DNA of 64,000 nt from Pseudorhodoplanes sp. (GTDB taxonomy: Bacteria > Pseudomonadota > Alphaproteobacteria > Rhizobiales > Xanthobacteraceae): NCBI GenBank assembly GCA_019187085.1, contig JABARS010000002.1, positions 1-64,000 on the forward strand, given 5' to 3'. The position numbers and the translations under genes are program-made. This document shows, piece by piece, positions 26,256 through 36,577 of this stretch. The notes beneath the pieces are model-generated. The model saw nothing but the letters and a program-made list of their open reading frames with translations, was not told where the DNA came from and made no database searches. Position 1 is the stretch's first letter, and each line of letters opens with the position of its first letter.

Positions 26256-27950
26256 ATGGCCATGGCAGAGGGTAGCCGCAGACTGGCAAACGGGGCGCGC
26301 CGGATCGATTTCGCCACTGACCCCTCGCGCTACCGGCACTGGAAGCTCGCGGTGGACGGCGAGGTCGCCACGCTGACCATGGACGTGGACGAGAAGGGCG
26401 GCCTCTATGAGGGCTACGACCTCAAGCTGAATTCCTACGACCTCGGGGTCGATATCGAGCTGGCCGACGCGATGCAGCGGCTGCGCTTCGAGCATCCCGG
26501 CGTGAAGACCATCCTCCTGCGCTCGGGCAAGCCGCGCGTCTTCTGCGCCGGTGCCAATATCCGCATGCTCGCGGGCGCCGCCCATGCCGACAAGGTCAAT
26601 TTCTGCAAGTTCACCAACGAGACGCGCAACGCGATCGAGGACGCCTCCGAGCATTCCGGGCAGAAGACGATCGCGGTCGTGACCGGCTCGTGCGCGGGCG
26701 GCGGCTACGAGCTCGCGCTCGCCGCCGACCACATCATGCTGGTCGACGACGGCTCCTCCACGGTGGCGCTGCCGGAACTGCCGCTGCTCGCGGTGCTGCC
26801 GGGCACCGGCGGGCTGACGCGCGTCACCGACAAGCGCAAGGTGCGCCGCGACCACGCCGACGTCTTCTGCACGATCGAGGAAGGCATCAAGGGCAGGCGC
26901 GCGGTGGAATGGCGGCTGGTCGACGAGATCGTGCCCAACACCCGGCTGGAAGCCGCGGTGAAGGAGCGCGCGGCCGAGTTCGCGACGAAATCCGACCGGC
27001 CCGCGGCCGGCGAAGGCGTCAGGCTGACGCCGCTCAAGCGCACGTTCACCGAAACGGGCGTCGACTATTCGGCCCTTTCGGTCGCCTATGACCGCGCCGG
27101 CCGCATCGCGACCATCACGCTGCGCGGACCGGACACGCCGCCGCCTGCCGACGCGGCGGCATTGACGGCGCAAGGCGCCGAATTCTGGCCGCTGCGACTC
27201 GCGCGCGAGCTGGATGACGCGATCCTCGACCTGCGCACCAACGAACTCGAGATCGCCGTCGTCGTGTTCAAGTCGGCCGGCGATCCGGCGCAGGTGCTCG
27301 CCTACGACGCGTTCCTCGACGCCAACAAGGCGAACTGGTTCGTGCGCGAAGTGCGCCTCCTGTGGAAACGCGTGCTCAAGCGCGTCGATCTGACCTCGCG
27401 CTCGCTCGCCGCCGTCATCGAGCCGGGTTCCTGCTTTGCCGGCACGCTCGCCGAAATCCCGCTCGCCTGCGACCGCTCCTACATGCTGATCGGCCAGCTC
27501 AACGGCAGCAACCAGCCGCCGGCCGCGATCGCGCTGAGCGCGATGAATTTCGGCGCCTATCCGATGCCGAACGGCCTGTCGCGGCTGGCGAGCCGCTTTC
27601 TCGACGACGACAAGGCGCTCGCGGCCGCCCGCGCGCGCATGGGCGACATGCTCGGTGCCGAGGCGGCCGAAGAGCTTGGCCTTGTGACCTTCGCCTATGA
27701 CGACATCGACTGGGACGACGAGATCCGCATTTTCCTCGAGGAACGCGCGAGCTTCTCGCCCGACGGCCTCACCGGCATGGAAGCCAATCTGCGCTTCGGC
27801 GGACCGGAAACCATGGAATCGAAAATCTTCTCGCGCCTGACCGCGTGGCAGAACTGGATTTTCCAGCGCCCGAACGCGGTCGGCGAGGAGGGCGCGTTGC
27901 GCCGCTACGGCAGCGGGCAGAAGCCCGCGTTCGACATGCGGCGGGTGTGA
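26256..27950 (+). CDS. boxC: Benzoyl-CoA-dihydrodiol lyase / 2,3-epoxybenzoyl-CoA dihydrolase BoxC
   Basis: A 564-residue enzyme that opens the ring of 2,3-epoxybenzoyl-CoA hydrolytically and releases formate. It contains two crotonase-type halves: the first with RVFCAGANIRML and GSCAGGGYELALAADH, the second around PGSCFAGTLAEIPLACDR. Length and sequence fit BoxC of the aerobic benzoate pathway. The start at 26256 (or 26262) is preferred, because the in-frame ATG at 26196 lies inside the promoter/operator. A family 1 repeat separates it from boxB. Confidence 0.95.
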   Translation: MAMAEGSRRLANGARRIDFATDPSRYRHWKLAVDGEVATLTMDVDEKGGLYEGYDLKLNSYDLGVDIELADAMQRLRFEHPGVKTILLRSGKPRVFCAGANIRMLAGAAHADKVNFCKFTNETRNAIEDASEHSGQKTIAVVTGSCAGGGYELALAADHIMLVDDGSSTVALPELPLLAVLPGTGGLTRVTDKRKVRRDHADVFCTIEEGIKGRRAVEWRLVDEIVPNTRLEAAVKERAAEFATKSDRPAAGEGVRLTPLKRTFTETGVDYSALSVAYDRAGRIATITLRGPDTPPPADAAALTAQGAEFWPLRLARELDDAILDLRTNELEIAVVVFKSAGDPAQVLAYDAFLDANKANWFVREVRLLWKRVLKRVDLTSRSLAAVIEPGSCFAGTLAEIPLACDRSYMLIGQLNGSNQPPAAIALSAMNFGAYPMPNGLSRLASRFLDDDKALAAARARMGDMLGAEAAEELGLVTFAYDDIDWDDEIRIFLEERASFSPDGLTGMEANLRFGGPETMESKIFSRLTAWQNWIFQRPNAVGEEGALRRYGSGQKPAFDMRRV

Positions 27951-27958
27951 GTTTTCGT

Positions 27959-28069
27959 GTCCCGGGCGCAGCGCAGCGTGAAACGGCGCGCTGCAGAACC
28001 GGGACCGCAAGAGAGACCGTCGTCGTAACGGTCCCGGCTCTGTGGTGCGCGCTGCGCCGCGTCCGGGAC
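27959..28069. repeat. Family 1 palindromic repeat, copy D, between boxC and boxB
   Basis: First palindrome from GTCCCGGGCGCAGCGCAGCG to GCGCTGCAGAACCGGGACC. Second from GGTCCCGGCTCTGTGGTGCG to GCTGCGCCGCGTCCGGGAC. It fills nearly the whole boxC-boxB gap. Confidence 0.75.
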
Positions 28070-28095
28070 ACGAAAGGAAAGCCAAGGAGCGTCCC

Positions 28096-29541
<1,446 letters not shown>

Positions 29542-29556
29542 TGGCATGCTTGCGTC

Positions 29557-29667
29557 GTCCCGGGCGCAGTGCACCGTGAAACGGTGCGCTGCAGACCCGG
29601 GACCGCCATAGATTGAACGATCCCGGATCAGCGGCGCATCATTTCGTGCTGCGCCGCGTCCGGGACG
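29557..29667. repeat. Family 1 palindromic repeat, copy E, between boxB and boxA
   Basis: First palindrome from GTCCCGGGCGCAGTGCACCG to GTGCGCTGCAGACCCGGGAC. Second from GATCCCGGATCAGCGGCGCA to GCTGCGCCGCGTCCGGGAC. It fills the boxB-boxA gap. Confidence 0.75.
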
Positions 29668-29678
29668 ACGGGCAAGAG

Positions 29679-30896
29679 ATGAACGCACCTGTGCTCAATA
29701 CTACCGCCCCCCACAAGCAGCATCTCATCGATCCCGAGATCTGCATCCGCTGCAATACCTGCGAGGAGACCTGCCCGGTCGACGCGGTGACGCACGACGA
29801 CAACAACTATGTCGTCGATCCGGACAAGTGCAATTTCTGCCTCGACTGCATCGCGCCGTGCCCGACCGGCTCGATCGACAACTGGCGCATGGTGGGCAAG
29901 CCCTACACGGTTGCCGAGCAGTTTTCCTGGAACGAACTGCCGGTGCAGGAGCAGATCGAACTCAATGCTGCGGCGGAAAAGGGCGACGGTGAAGCGGAGG
30001 ATGATGAAGCCGCGCGGCTGATCGCGCAGGCGCACCAGGGCGCCGGCGGCAAGAGCATCGCGCCCGCTTCCGCAAGCAAGCCCAAGATCAATCTCTATAA
30101 CCGCAGCAAGCCGGCGCTTGCGACCGTCACCGGCAATCTGCGCCTCACCGCGGCCGAGGCCGACAACGACGTGCGCCACATCATTCTGGACTTCGGCGCG
30201 CAGGTCTTTCCGGTGCTGGAAGGCCAGAGCATCGGCATCGTCGCGCCCGGCACCGACAAGGACGGCAAGCCGCACAATATCCGTCTCTATTCGGTCGCGA
30301 GCCCGCGCGAAGGCGAGAAGACCGGCGCCAACAATCTCTCGCTCACGGTCAAGCGCGAGCCGAACGGCGTCTGCTCGAACTACCTGTGCGGCTTGAAGAA
30401 GGGCGACCAGGTGCAGGTGACCGGTCCGTTCGGCGCGACCTTCCTGATGCCGGACGACCCGTCCGCCAACATCATCATGATCTGCACCGGCACCGGTTCC
30501 GCGCCGTTCCGCGGCTTCACCGAGCGGCGGCGGCGCAACATGAAGGATGCGCCCGGGCGCATGATGCTGTATTTCGGCGCGCGCCGGCCGGAGGAACTGC
30601 CCTATTTCGGTCCGCTGCAGAAGGTCCCGGACGGTCTTTTGCGCAAACACTTCGCCTATTCGCGCGTGGCCGGCGAACCCAAGACCTATGTGCAGGACCG
30701 CATGCGCCAGACGGCGGACGAGGTTGCGGTGTTCCTGAAGAACGACAGGACCCACGTCTATCTGTGTGGCCTGAAAGGCATGGAGAGCGGCGTCGACGAG
30801 GCGTTCGCCGACATCTGCCGCGGCGCCGGAATCGACTGGTCCGGCCTGCGCACGCAGATGCGCGCGCAGGGGCGCTATCACGTGGAGACGTATTGA
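29679..30896 (+). CDS. boxA: Benzoyl-CoA epoxidase reductase component BoxA
   Basis: A 405-residue iron-sulfur flavoprotein that passes electrons from NADPH to BoxB. Two [4Fe-4S] motifs sit at residues 22-32 (CIRCNTCEETC) and 51-61 (CNFCLDCIAPC). A linker rich in Ala and charged residues follows, then a ferredoxin-NADP reductase module with FAD-binding RLYSVASP and NADP-binding ICTGTGSAPFRGF. The start at 29679 has only a weak AAGAG site, so translation may depend on coupling or on the upstream repeat structure. Confidence 0.96.
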   Translation: MNAPVLNTTAPHKQHLIDPEICIRCNTCEETCPVDAVTHDDNNYVVDPDKCNFCLDCIAPCPTGSIDNWRMVGKPYTVAEQFSWNELPVQEQIELNAAAEKGDGEAEDDEAARLIAQAHQGAGGKSIAPASASKPKINLYNRSKPALATVTGNLRLTAAEADNDVRHIILDFGAQVFPVLEGQSIGIVAPGTDKDGKPHNIRLYSVASPREGEKTGANNLSLTVKREPNGVCSNYLCGLKKGDQVQVTGPFGATFLMPDDPSANIIMICTGTGSAPFRGFTERRRRNMKDAPGRMMLYFGARRPEELPYFGPLQKVPDGLLRKHFAYSRVAGEPKTYVQDRMRQTADEVAVFLKNDRTHVYLCGLKGMESGVDEAFADICRGAGIDWSGLRTQMRAQGRYHVETY

Positions 30897-30898
30897 TC

Positions 30899-30922
30899 GC
30901 CTCCCTGTCCCGGCAGGGAGGC
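30899..30922. terminator. Hairpin after boxA
   Basis: A perfect 9-bp stem (GCCTCCCTG and CAGGGAGGC) with a 6-base loop, three bases after the boxA stop. It lacks a T-run, so it may work with Rho or protect the 3' end. The LCCL-protein gene converges on it. Confidence 0.5.
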
Positions 30923-30947
30923 CTGTGCCACCGAAAGACTGTTCGGG

Positions 30948-31334
30948 TCAGATCGCCGACAGCCGCCACGCGTGCGGAAAACTGCCATACTCGGCGCTGG
31001 TGACGCCGTTGCGGGTGGAGCCGGGATAATTTTCCAGCGGTGCGACCACCGTCAGCCGCACAACCGCCGTTTCACCGGGCTTCAGCAGTCCGGCATGCAC
31101 GGCCGCGACTCCGATCGTCGAATCGCGGGTGTAGACATCGGTTCCCCACAATTGTCCCTCGGTCATGCCCGTGACGCGGAAATAGTAGGTCGTGCCGGCC
31201 GCTTCGCACAGGTCGTGCATGCTGGATGGCGCGTCGGATGCGATGAAGTTCTGTTCGAGCAGCTTGCGAAGCTGTCTGCGCGACAGCTTTCCGCGCCGGT
31301 CGAAATAGGCGACAAGTTCCTGAACCGCCTTCAT
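30948..31334 (-). CDS. LCCL-domain protein
   Basis: A 128-residue protein. The N-terminal 45 residues are helical and basic (VQELVAYFDRRGKLSRRQLR). The rest is an LCCL domain with the family landmarks LWGTDVYTRDSTIGVAAVHAG and YPGSTRNGVTSAEYGSFPHA. No signal peptide is seen, so it is probably cytoplasmic. AAGGAGGA precedes the ATG. It overlaps the preceding metallopeptidase-VWA gene by four bases and is third in an AAA/VWA operon. No function is known to me for such a combination. Confidence 0.85.
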   Translation of the reverse strand: MKAVQELVAYFDRRGKLSRRQLRKLLEQNFIASDAPSSMHDLCEAAGTTYYFRVTGMTEGQLWGTDVYTRDSTIGVAAVHAGLLKPGETAVVRLTVVAPLENYPGSTRNGVTSAEYGSFPHAWRLSAI

Positions 31335-32580
31335 GGCGAATCCTCCTTTCGCATGACGATGACCCGCCCATAAGGCGGCTGGAACGACGTGCTTTCGCGC
31401 GGCAGCGCCCACAGCAGGGCATAGGGCGGAGCTTCGCCCGGATACTCGATGTCGCCGTCGGTGATGACGACGGCTGCGGTCACGCGCGGATCCTCGGCCA
31501 ATACCTGCAGGGCCGGAGTAAGGTTGCTGCCGCCATATCCGCTGACCTCGTATTCGGCGAGCTCGGCGGGCGACAGCGTTTCGTCGGAGGTGACGGCCGT
31601 GTCGCACTGGATGACGCGGATGTCGTCAACGCCGGCCGCTTCGCAGAAATCCGCAATCGCGCCAAGCGCGCCAGGAATGTCGTCGCTCATCGAGGCGCTG
31701 GTATCGAGAATGATGTTGAGCATCCAGGCATAGCGTTTGCGCCCCGGCGACACGATGTCGGTGCGGTCGGCGCCACGGCGCGAGGGACGCATGAAGGTTC
31801 GCTCGCCCGGCGAGACGCCCTCAAGCCAGGTCTGCAATGCGATTTGCCACGGCGTGCGGTAGACGCCGCGCAGCGCCCTGACATGGCGCTGCGACGATCC
31901 GGGATCGGTGCCGCGTCCGCGCATTGCATCCAGGGCCTTCGCAAGCGCCATTCCCCGCGCGGCGAGATCGCGGATGGCGCGGGCGCGCGCATCCTGATCC
32001 TCGCTGTCGCCGGGATACATCTCGCGCTCGAGCGCGGCGTCGAGCACGTCGCCCGCATTGTCCGGTGCGTCCTGCCGCGCGGCGCCGAGCACCCGGTCGA
32101 CGGTTGCGATCCCGCCTTCCCAGACCCTCGTGCGCGAGGCCATCTGGCTGCCGGAACTGCGCATCTGCAGGATGATTTCCTCGGCGGACTTCTCGCGCGC
32201 GCCGGGCATGTCGAGCCCGCCCGCCGGAATCGAGGTGACGCCGAGCGCATGCCGCAGCATGTCGTTTATGATGTAGTCGTGGGCGTAGTTGAACTCGAGA
32301 TGATGCGATCCCTGGCGCGGTCGTGGGTGCGCAAGGCGAGATGAAGCAATTCGTGCGCGAGCACGAAGATGAGATCGTTGCCGGACAGCCGGGCCGCGAA
32401 TGCCGGATTTGCGACGAGGCGCCCGGAGGCGAACACGCCCATGGTCGGAACGCGATCGTCGAGCGCGACGCGGACCGCGGCGGCGAGCCCCGAAAGATGC
32501 GGAAACGGCACCGTCACCATCCGCAGCGCACGCCTGATCCGGTCGAGCGCTGCGCGGTCGGCCTGTGCTGCCTCGCTCAT
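31331..32580 (-). pseudogene. Metallopeptidase-VWA protein (DUF2201-like) with a frameshift
   Basis: The start at 32580 opens a frame encoding the N-terminal domain with the zinc motif AHELLHLALRTHDR. The frame shifts at 32306-32307, where GAT-CG-CAT-CAT replaces an expected GAT-CGN-CAT-CAT; one base is missing. The second frame continues HHLEFNYAHDYIINDMLRHA and runs through to a VWA-like domain with the MIDAS-type motif LDTSASMSDD and VITDGDIEYPG. With one base added the protein would be 416 residues. The partner genes look intact. This is recent inactivation or a sequence error; I see no slippery site to suggest programmed shifting. Confidence 0.88.
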
Positions 32581-33611
32581 GCCGCTGCAACCTTGCGCAG
32601 AAGATCGTACATGGCGCGGTCGGCGCCAAGCGATCCCCACTTTTCGACCATGTCGGTCAGCAGGATGAGCTGATGTTCGGTCGACAGGCTGCGCAGGAAG
32701 CGATTGATCGTGCGCGGATTGAAGCCGTCGGCCCGCCCGTCGCGCACGAACTGCCGGATGCAGTCGAGGATGAACCAGCGCGCGGTCTCTCCCTGCGGAA
32801 GCAGCCCGGGATCGCGGATATAGTCCGCGAGCGGACGCACGGCCCCGATCGCTTCTTCGGCGAGCGCGCAGAACATCGCCGCGTCCTCCGGCGAGAGCCG
32901 TCCGAACGCCAGCGCCCGGCGCGTTTCATTGCTCAGGAGGCCGGATTTCTCTGCCATGTCGAGTGCGCGCGAGAGCAGGGTCCAGGCGCGCGGGGTGGAA
33001 AACGGCACCGGGTCCGCCGGCACCGGGCGCATGAGGGCGTCCGGGATGGTGGCGATGAAGCTGCGGATCTCGCTGCGGACCCGGCTGCGCTGCGCCCAAG
33101 CGAGCCACTCTTCGATATCGACGCGCAATTGCAGAATGGTGACGCGGTTGATCAGCGCCGAGCTCATGGCGCGCACAAGCGCGCGGTCCTGCAGGCGGTT
33201 GCCCGCAGCGACGACCCAGGTGCCCTTGGGAAGCGCATGCTCGCCGAGACGGCGCTCCAGCAACAGCGAGTAAAACGCCTTCTGGACATCGGGCGCACAG
33301 GCGGGGAGTTCGTCAAGGAACAGGCAGAACGGCTCCGGCCTTTCCGGCAGCAGAATGCGGGGAGGACAAAAGACGGAGCGTTCACCGATGATGCGCGGAA
33401 TGCCGCTCACGTCCTCGGGCGCGATCTGGGTGCCGAGCAGCGAGCGGCACGGCAATCCCGCCTCGCGGGCGGCCTCGTAGACCATCTCGGACTTGCCCAT
33501 GCCGGGGGCCGAAAGCAGCAGAAAGCTCTGCTCGTGCGCCATGCACTGGATCAGCTTCTTGGCCTGCTGAAGCGTCACCACCTCGTTGAATACGCTTTGA
33601 CCGGTCTGCAT
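32577..33611 (-). CDS. MoxR-like AAA ATPase
   Basis: A 344-residue AAA ATPase. Walker A is APGMGKSE (residues 35-42), Walker B is LFLDELPA, and sensor-type AAGNRLQDRALVRAMSSAL follows. MoxR-type ATPases act as chaperones together with VWA proteins in assembling or activating client complexes. Its stop overlaps the start of the metallopeptidase-VWA gene (ATGA). The ATG at 33611 follows GGGGAGAGG. It heads a three-gene operon ending in the LCCL protein. Confidence 0.9.
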   Translation of the reverse strand: MQTGQSVFNEVVTLQQAKKLIQCMAHEQSFLLLSAPGMGKSEMVYEAAREAGLPCRSLLGTQIAPEDVSGIPRIIGERSVFCPPRILLPERPEPFCLFLDELPACAPDVQKAFYSLLLERRLGEHALPKGTWVVAAGNRLQDRALVRAMSSALINRVTILQLRVDIEEWLAWAQRSRVRSEIRSFIATIPDALMRPVPADPVPFSTPRAWTLLSRALDMAEKSGLLSNETRRALAFGRLSPEDAAMFCALAEEAIGAVRPLADYIRDPGLLPQGETARWFILDCIRQFVRDGRADGFNPRTINRFLRSLSTEHQLILLTDMVEKWGSLGADRAMYDLLRKVAAA

Positions 33612-33937
33612 TGGCCTCTCCCCTGATGCGATCAGCCGGAGCAACAAAGCGGCGCATGTAGGAGGGGTGGCCGGTCGCGGCCAGATCGGATCGGGATATT
33701 TTTTTTGCCCGGTCCGCCGTGTTCGGCATCTGTTCGGGATTCATGCAGGCCGCCGGCCGCGCTCGGGGCTTTTCAGCAGGCGCGTTGCGCCCGCGGCGAC
33801 GACACCTGAATTGGCATTCATGATGTACACGCGCGACGTCCATGACCGGGAACATGACCGGGGATATGTGCGCAGGGGCGCCATCGCGTCGAGACGGATT
33901 GTTCCGGATGCGGCGCCGCGCCCGGGACGCGTAAAAC
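33612..33937. other. 326-base gap with half a family 1 repeat
   Basis: It lies upstream of the AAA operon and downstream of the dioxygenase-like gene on the same strand. A T8 run (33700-33707) and a 12-base direct repeat containing CATGACCGGG at about 33840-33860 are visible. The 33906-33930 segment (CCGGATGCGGCGCCGCGCCC and following GGGACG) equals the right end of the family 1 repeat. No gene or clear promoter was found. Confidence 0.5.
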
Positions 33938-34942
33938 CTACTCCGCCGCCCGTTTCGCGCTGTCCCACCACGGGCACACGCCGTCCATGACGTTGTGATT
34001 GCCCGCGATCACCTGCACGGGCTCGCGCACGCCGTCGCGTGCATTCTGCATGCGGATCGCGCGCGCCTCGAGCCGCTTCTGCGGCGACAGCCAGGAGCGT
34101 TCGTGACCCCAGAGGCTCGGGCCGGTGACCATCTCGACCGGATCCCAGTTCGTGGGCTCGATCGAGCGGCCGCCCCAGCCGCATTCGACCATGAAGCCGG
34201 ACGGCGCATTGGCATAGAACGAGAACATGAGATCGTTGGTGTGGCGGCCGAGCGTGACGCCGATGCGCCCTTCGTCGCCGAGCGCGAGGTCGTAGGCCTG
34301 GCCGACATCGTCGAAGCTGTAGAGCTCCATCATCAGATGATGGATGAAATTCTTTCCGGTCTCGATCAGGGCGAGGCTGTGGTGGCGCGGATTGACGTGA
34401 AGAAAAAAAGCCTTGAACGGCCGCAGCGTGTAGTCGCTCAGGCCGAAGCCGAGCACCTGACGATAGAAGGGCAGGACCTCGCCGATACGCTCGACGGTGA
34501 GCACGGCATGTCCCATGCCGAGCGGGCCGGTGCGGAAGCCGGAGAGCGTACGGCCGGGCCGGAACGGATCGCCGGTGATCTCCGCATCGTGAAAGACCTC
34601 GATGCGGTTGCCGGCCGGGTCGTGGAAGAAGACCAGGTCGCGGACGCGGCGCTGGTCCGCGAGCGCGCGGTCGCCGCGTGCAACGGCGATGCCGGCTGCC
34701 TCGACCCGCGCCGCGACGGCGTCGAGCGAGGCTGCATCCGCCGTCTCCCAGCCGAAGAATTGCGCGCCGTCGCCGCCGTCGGCATCGACGATCAGGCGCT
34801 GCTTGCGGTCGTCCATGCGAAAGCGCAGTTGCGAGCGCGCGCGCTCCGCAAGCTGCAGGCCGACCAGACCGGTCGCGAACCGCTCCCAGTCTTCGAGCGC
34901 CTTGGTGCGGATGCCGACATAACCGAGCGACTGGATCGCCAT
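33938..34942 (-). CDS. VOC-family type I extradiol dioxygenase-like protein (BphC type)
   Basis: A 334-residue protein of two vicinal-oxygen-chelate modules. Ligands for Fe(II) or Mn(II) are His145 (GMGHAVLTV), His202 (IHHLMMEL) and Glu253 (GFMVECGWG), as in 2,3-dihydroxybiphenyl 1,2-dioxygenase. It would cleave a catecholic ring next to one hydroxyl, giving a yellow ring-cleavage product. The substrate is unknown. It stands alone, on the same strand as the aminotransferase upstream, 155 bases away. Confidence 0.88.
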   Translation of the reverse strand: MAIQSLGYVGIRTKALEDWERFATGLVGLQLAERARSQLRFRMDDRKQRLIVDADGGDGAQFFGWETADAASLDAVAARVEAAGIAVARGDRALADQRRVRDLVFFHDPAGNRIEVFHDAEITGDPFRPGRTLSGFRTGPLGMGHAVLTVERIGEVLPFYRQVLGFGLSDYTLRPFKAFFLHVNPRHHSLALIETGKNFIHHLMMELYSFDDVGQAYDLALGDEGRIGVTLGRHTNDLMFSFYANAPSGFMVECGWGGRSIEPTNWDPVEMVTGPSLWGHERSWLSPQKRLEARAIRMQNARDGVREPVQVIAGNHNVMDGVCPWWDSAKRAAE

Positions 34943-35097
34943 GGCGCGTTCCTCGCGTTCCGTTCGACCGTTTCCGGTGGCTATCGTCGACCTACAATAA
35001 AACGGGATGACCGTTGTTCAAACGGTCATCCCGCTCTGGTCCTGTCAAAATGCCGCCGTGTCGGGAGGCATGGCGCGGCCGGAACGTGCCGCCGCGA

Positions 35098-36306
35098 CTA
35101 CTCGGCCGCCTGGCGCTTCGGGCCGGCATGGACGGAGACGAGATAGTCCATCGCCGCTTGCACGCCGCCCTTCTTGTGCGGGACGCCTGCGAGCGACAGT
35201 GCCATCTCGGTGTTGGCGAGCGCGCCGATCAGCGTGCCGTCATTGATGTCGCCGAGATGGCCGATGCGGAAATACTTGCCGGCATAGGGGCCGAAGCTCG
35301 CGCCGTAGGAGATGTTGAAGGTCTCCAGCGCGAGGCTGCGGAAGGCGTCGCCGTCATGGCCTTCCGGCATCATCACCGCGGTGATGGTCGGCGAATGGTA
35401 TTTCGGATCGCGGACCATGATCTCGAGCCCCCAGGCGCGCACCGCGCGGCGGGTGGCTTCCGCCAGCCGGTCGTGGCGGGCGAACACGTTGTCGAGACCC
35501 TCTTCGTGCAGCATCTGCACCGACTGTTCGAGGCCCCAGAGCATCTGCGTCGCCGGCGTATAGGGGAAGAAGCCGACTTTGTTCATGTTGAGCATGTCGT
35601 CCCAGGCGAAGAACGACTTCGGCAGCGTCGAGGTCTTGTTGGCGGCGAGTGCCCTGTCGCTTACCGCGTTGAACGACATGCCGGGCGGCAACATCAATCC
35701 CTTCTGCGCGCCGCCGACGGTGACGTCCACGCCCCATTCGTCGTGGCGATAGTCGGTTGAGGCGAGCGAGGAGATGGTGTCGACGAGGAACAGCGCCGGG
35801 TGGCCGGCGGCGTCGATCGCCTTGCGGATGTCGGCGATCGGGGAGAGCGCTCCGGTGGAGGTCTCGTTGTGCAGGACGCAGACCGCCTTGATCTCCTTGT
35901 TCTTGTCCTCGCGCAGCGCCTTCTCGATCACGGCCGGATCGACGCCGGTGCGCCAGTCGGTGGTGATGAATTCCGGCTTCAGGCCGAGCTTCTCGGCCAT
36001 CTTCTTCCAGAGCGTGCCGAACTGGCCGGTCTCCACCATCAGCACGCGGTCGCCCGGCGACAGCGTGTTGACGAGCGCGGCTTCCCAGGCGCCGGTGCCG
36101 GTCGCGGTATAGATAATGACCGGGTTCGCGGTCTTGAAAATTGTCTTGACGCCGTCGAGACAGCGCTTGGCCAGGCGGGCGAATTCCGGACCCCGGTGGT
36201 CAATGATCGGGGTATCCATCGCGCGCAGGATACGATCGGGGACCGGCGACGGCCCGGGAATCTGCAGGAAATGGCGCCCGGCGACGCGCGAGGAATTCTG
36301 AGCCAT
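35098..36306 (-). CDS. Class V PLP aminotransferase, serine/alanine--glyoxylate type
   Basis: A 402-residue PLP enzyme. The Schiff-base Lys lies in GGAQKGLMLPPGM, the cofactor Asp in LFLVDTISSLASTDY, and the N-terminus HFLQIPGPSPVPDRIL is typical of serine--glyoxylate and alanine--glyoxylate aminotransferases. The ATG at 36306 gives the family N-terminus. It is divergent from a large 2-hydroxyacid dehydrogenase, which fits metabolism of glyoxylate, glycolate or hydroxypyruvate. Confidence 0.9.
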   Translation of the reverse strand: MAQNSSRVAGRHFLQIPGPSPVPDRILRAMDTPIIDHRGPEFARLAKRCLDGVKTIFKTANPVIIYTATGTGAWEAALVNTLSPGDRVLMVETGQFGTLWKKMAEKLGLKPEFITTDWRTGVDPAVIEKALREDKNKEIKAVCVLHNETSTGALSPIADIRKAIDAAGHPALFLVDTISSLASTDYRHDEWGVDVTVGGAQKGLMLPPGMSFNAVSDRALAANKTSTLPKSFFAWDDMLNMNKVGFFPYTPATQMLWGLEQSVQMLHEEGLDNVFARHDRLAEATRRAVRAWGLEIMVRDPKYHSPTITAVMMPEGHDGDAFRSLALETFNISYGASFGPYAGKYFRIGHLGDINDGTLIGALANTEMALSLAGVPHKKGGVQAAMDYLVSVHAGPKRQAAE

Positions 36307-36442
36307 GGACTTTTCGCTCCCTGGAAATGCCGGATTGGGCGGCCGCCGGCACGGCGCATGGTGCAAAAGCTTGCCGGGATGAACACCGGATGCGACATAT
36401 TGGTCAAGACAAATTGATGGATGTATGTCGGCGATGAATAGC

Positions 36443-36545
36443 TCTCATCCTGAGGAAGCGGTAAAGCGCCGCCTTTGAGGATGAGGGCGAAGTGTCCGGG
36501 CCGCCCATCCTTCGAGGCGGCCCTTCGGGCCTCTTCGGGATGAGG
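36443..36545. repeat. Family 2 intergenic palindromic repeat, double copy
   Basis: Two palindromes in tandem. The first has CTCATCCTGAGGAAGCGG and GCCTTTGAGGATGAGG; the second has CCCATCCTTCGAGGCGGCCC and CTCTTCGGGATGAGG. It lies directly before the FAD/Fe-S dehydrogenase gene. Confidence 0.65.
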
Positions 36546-36577
36546 CGGGCAGGCTCGCCGGCCCTGCGAGGAAGTTC

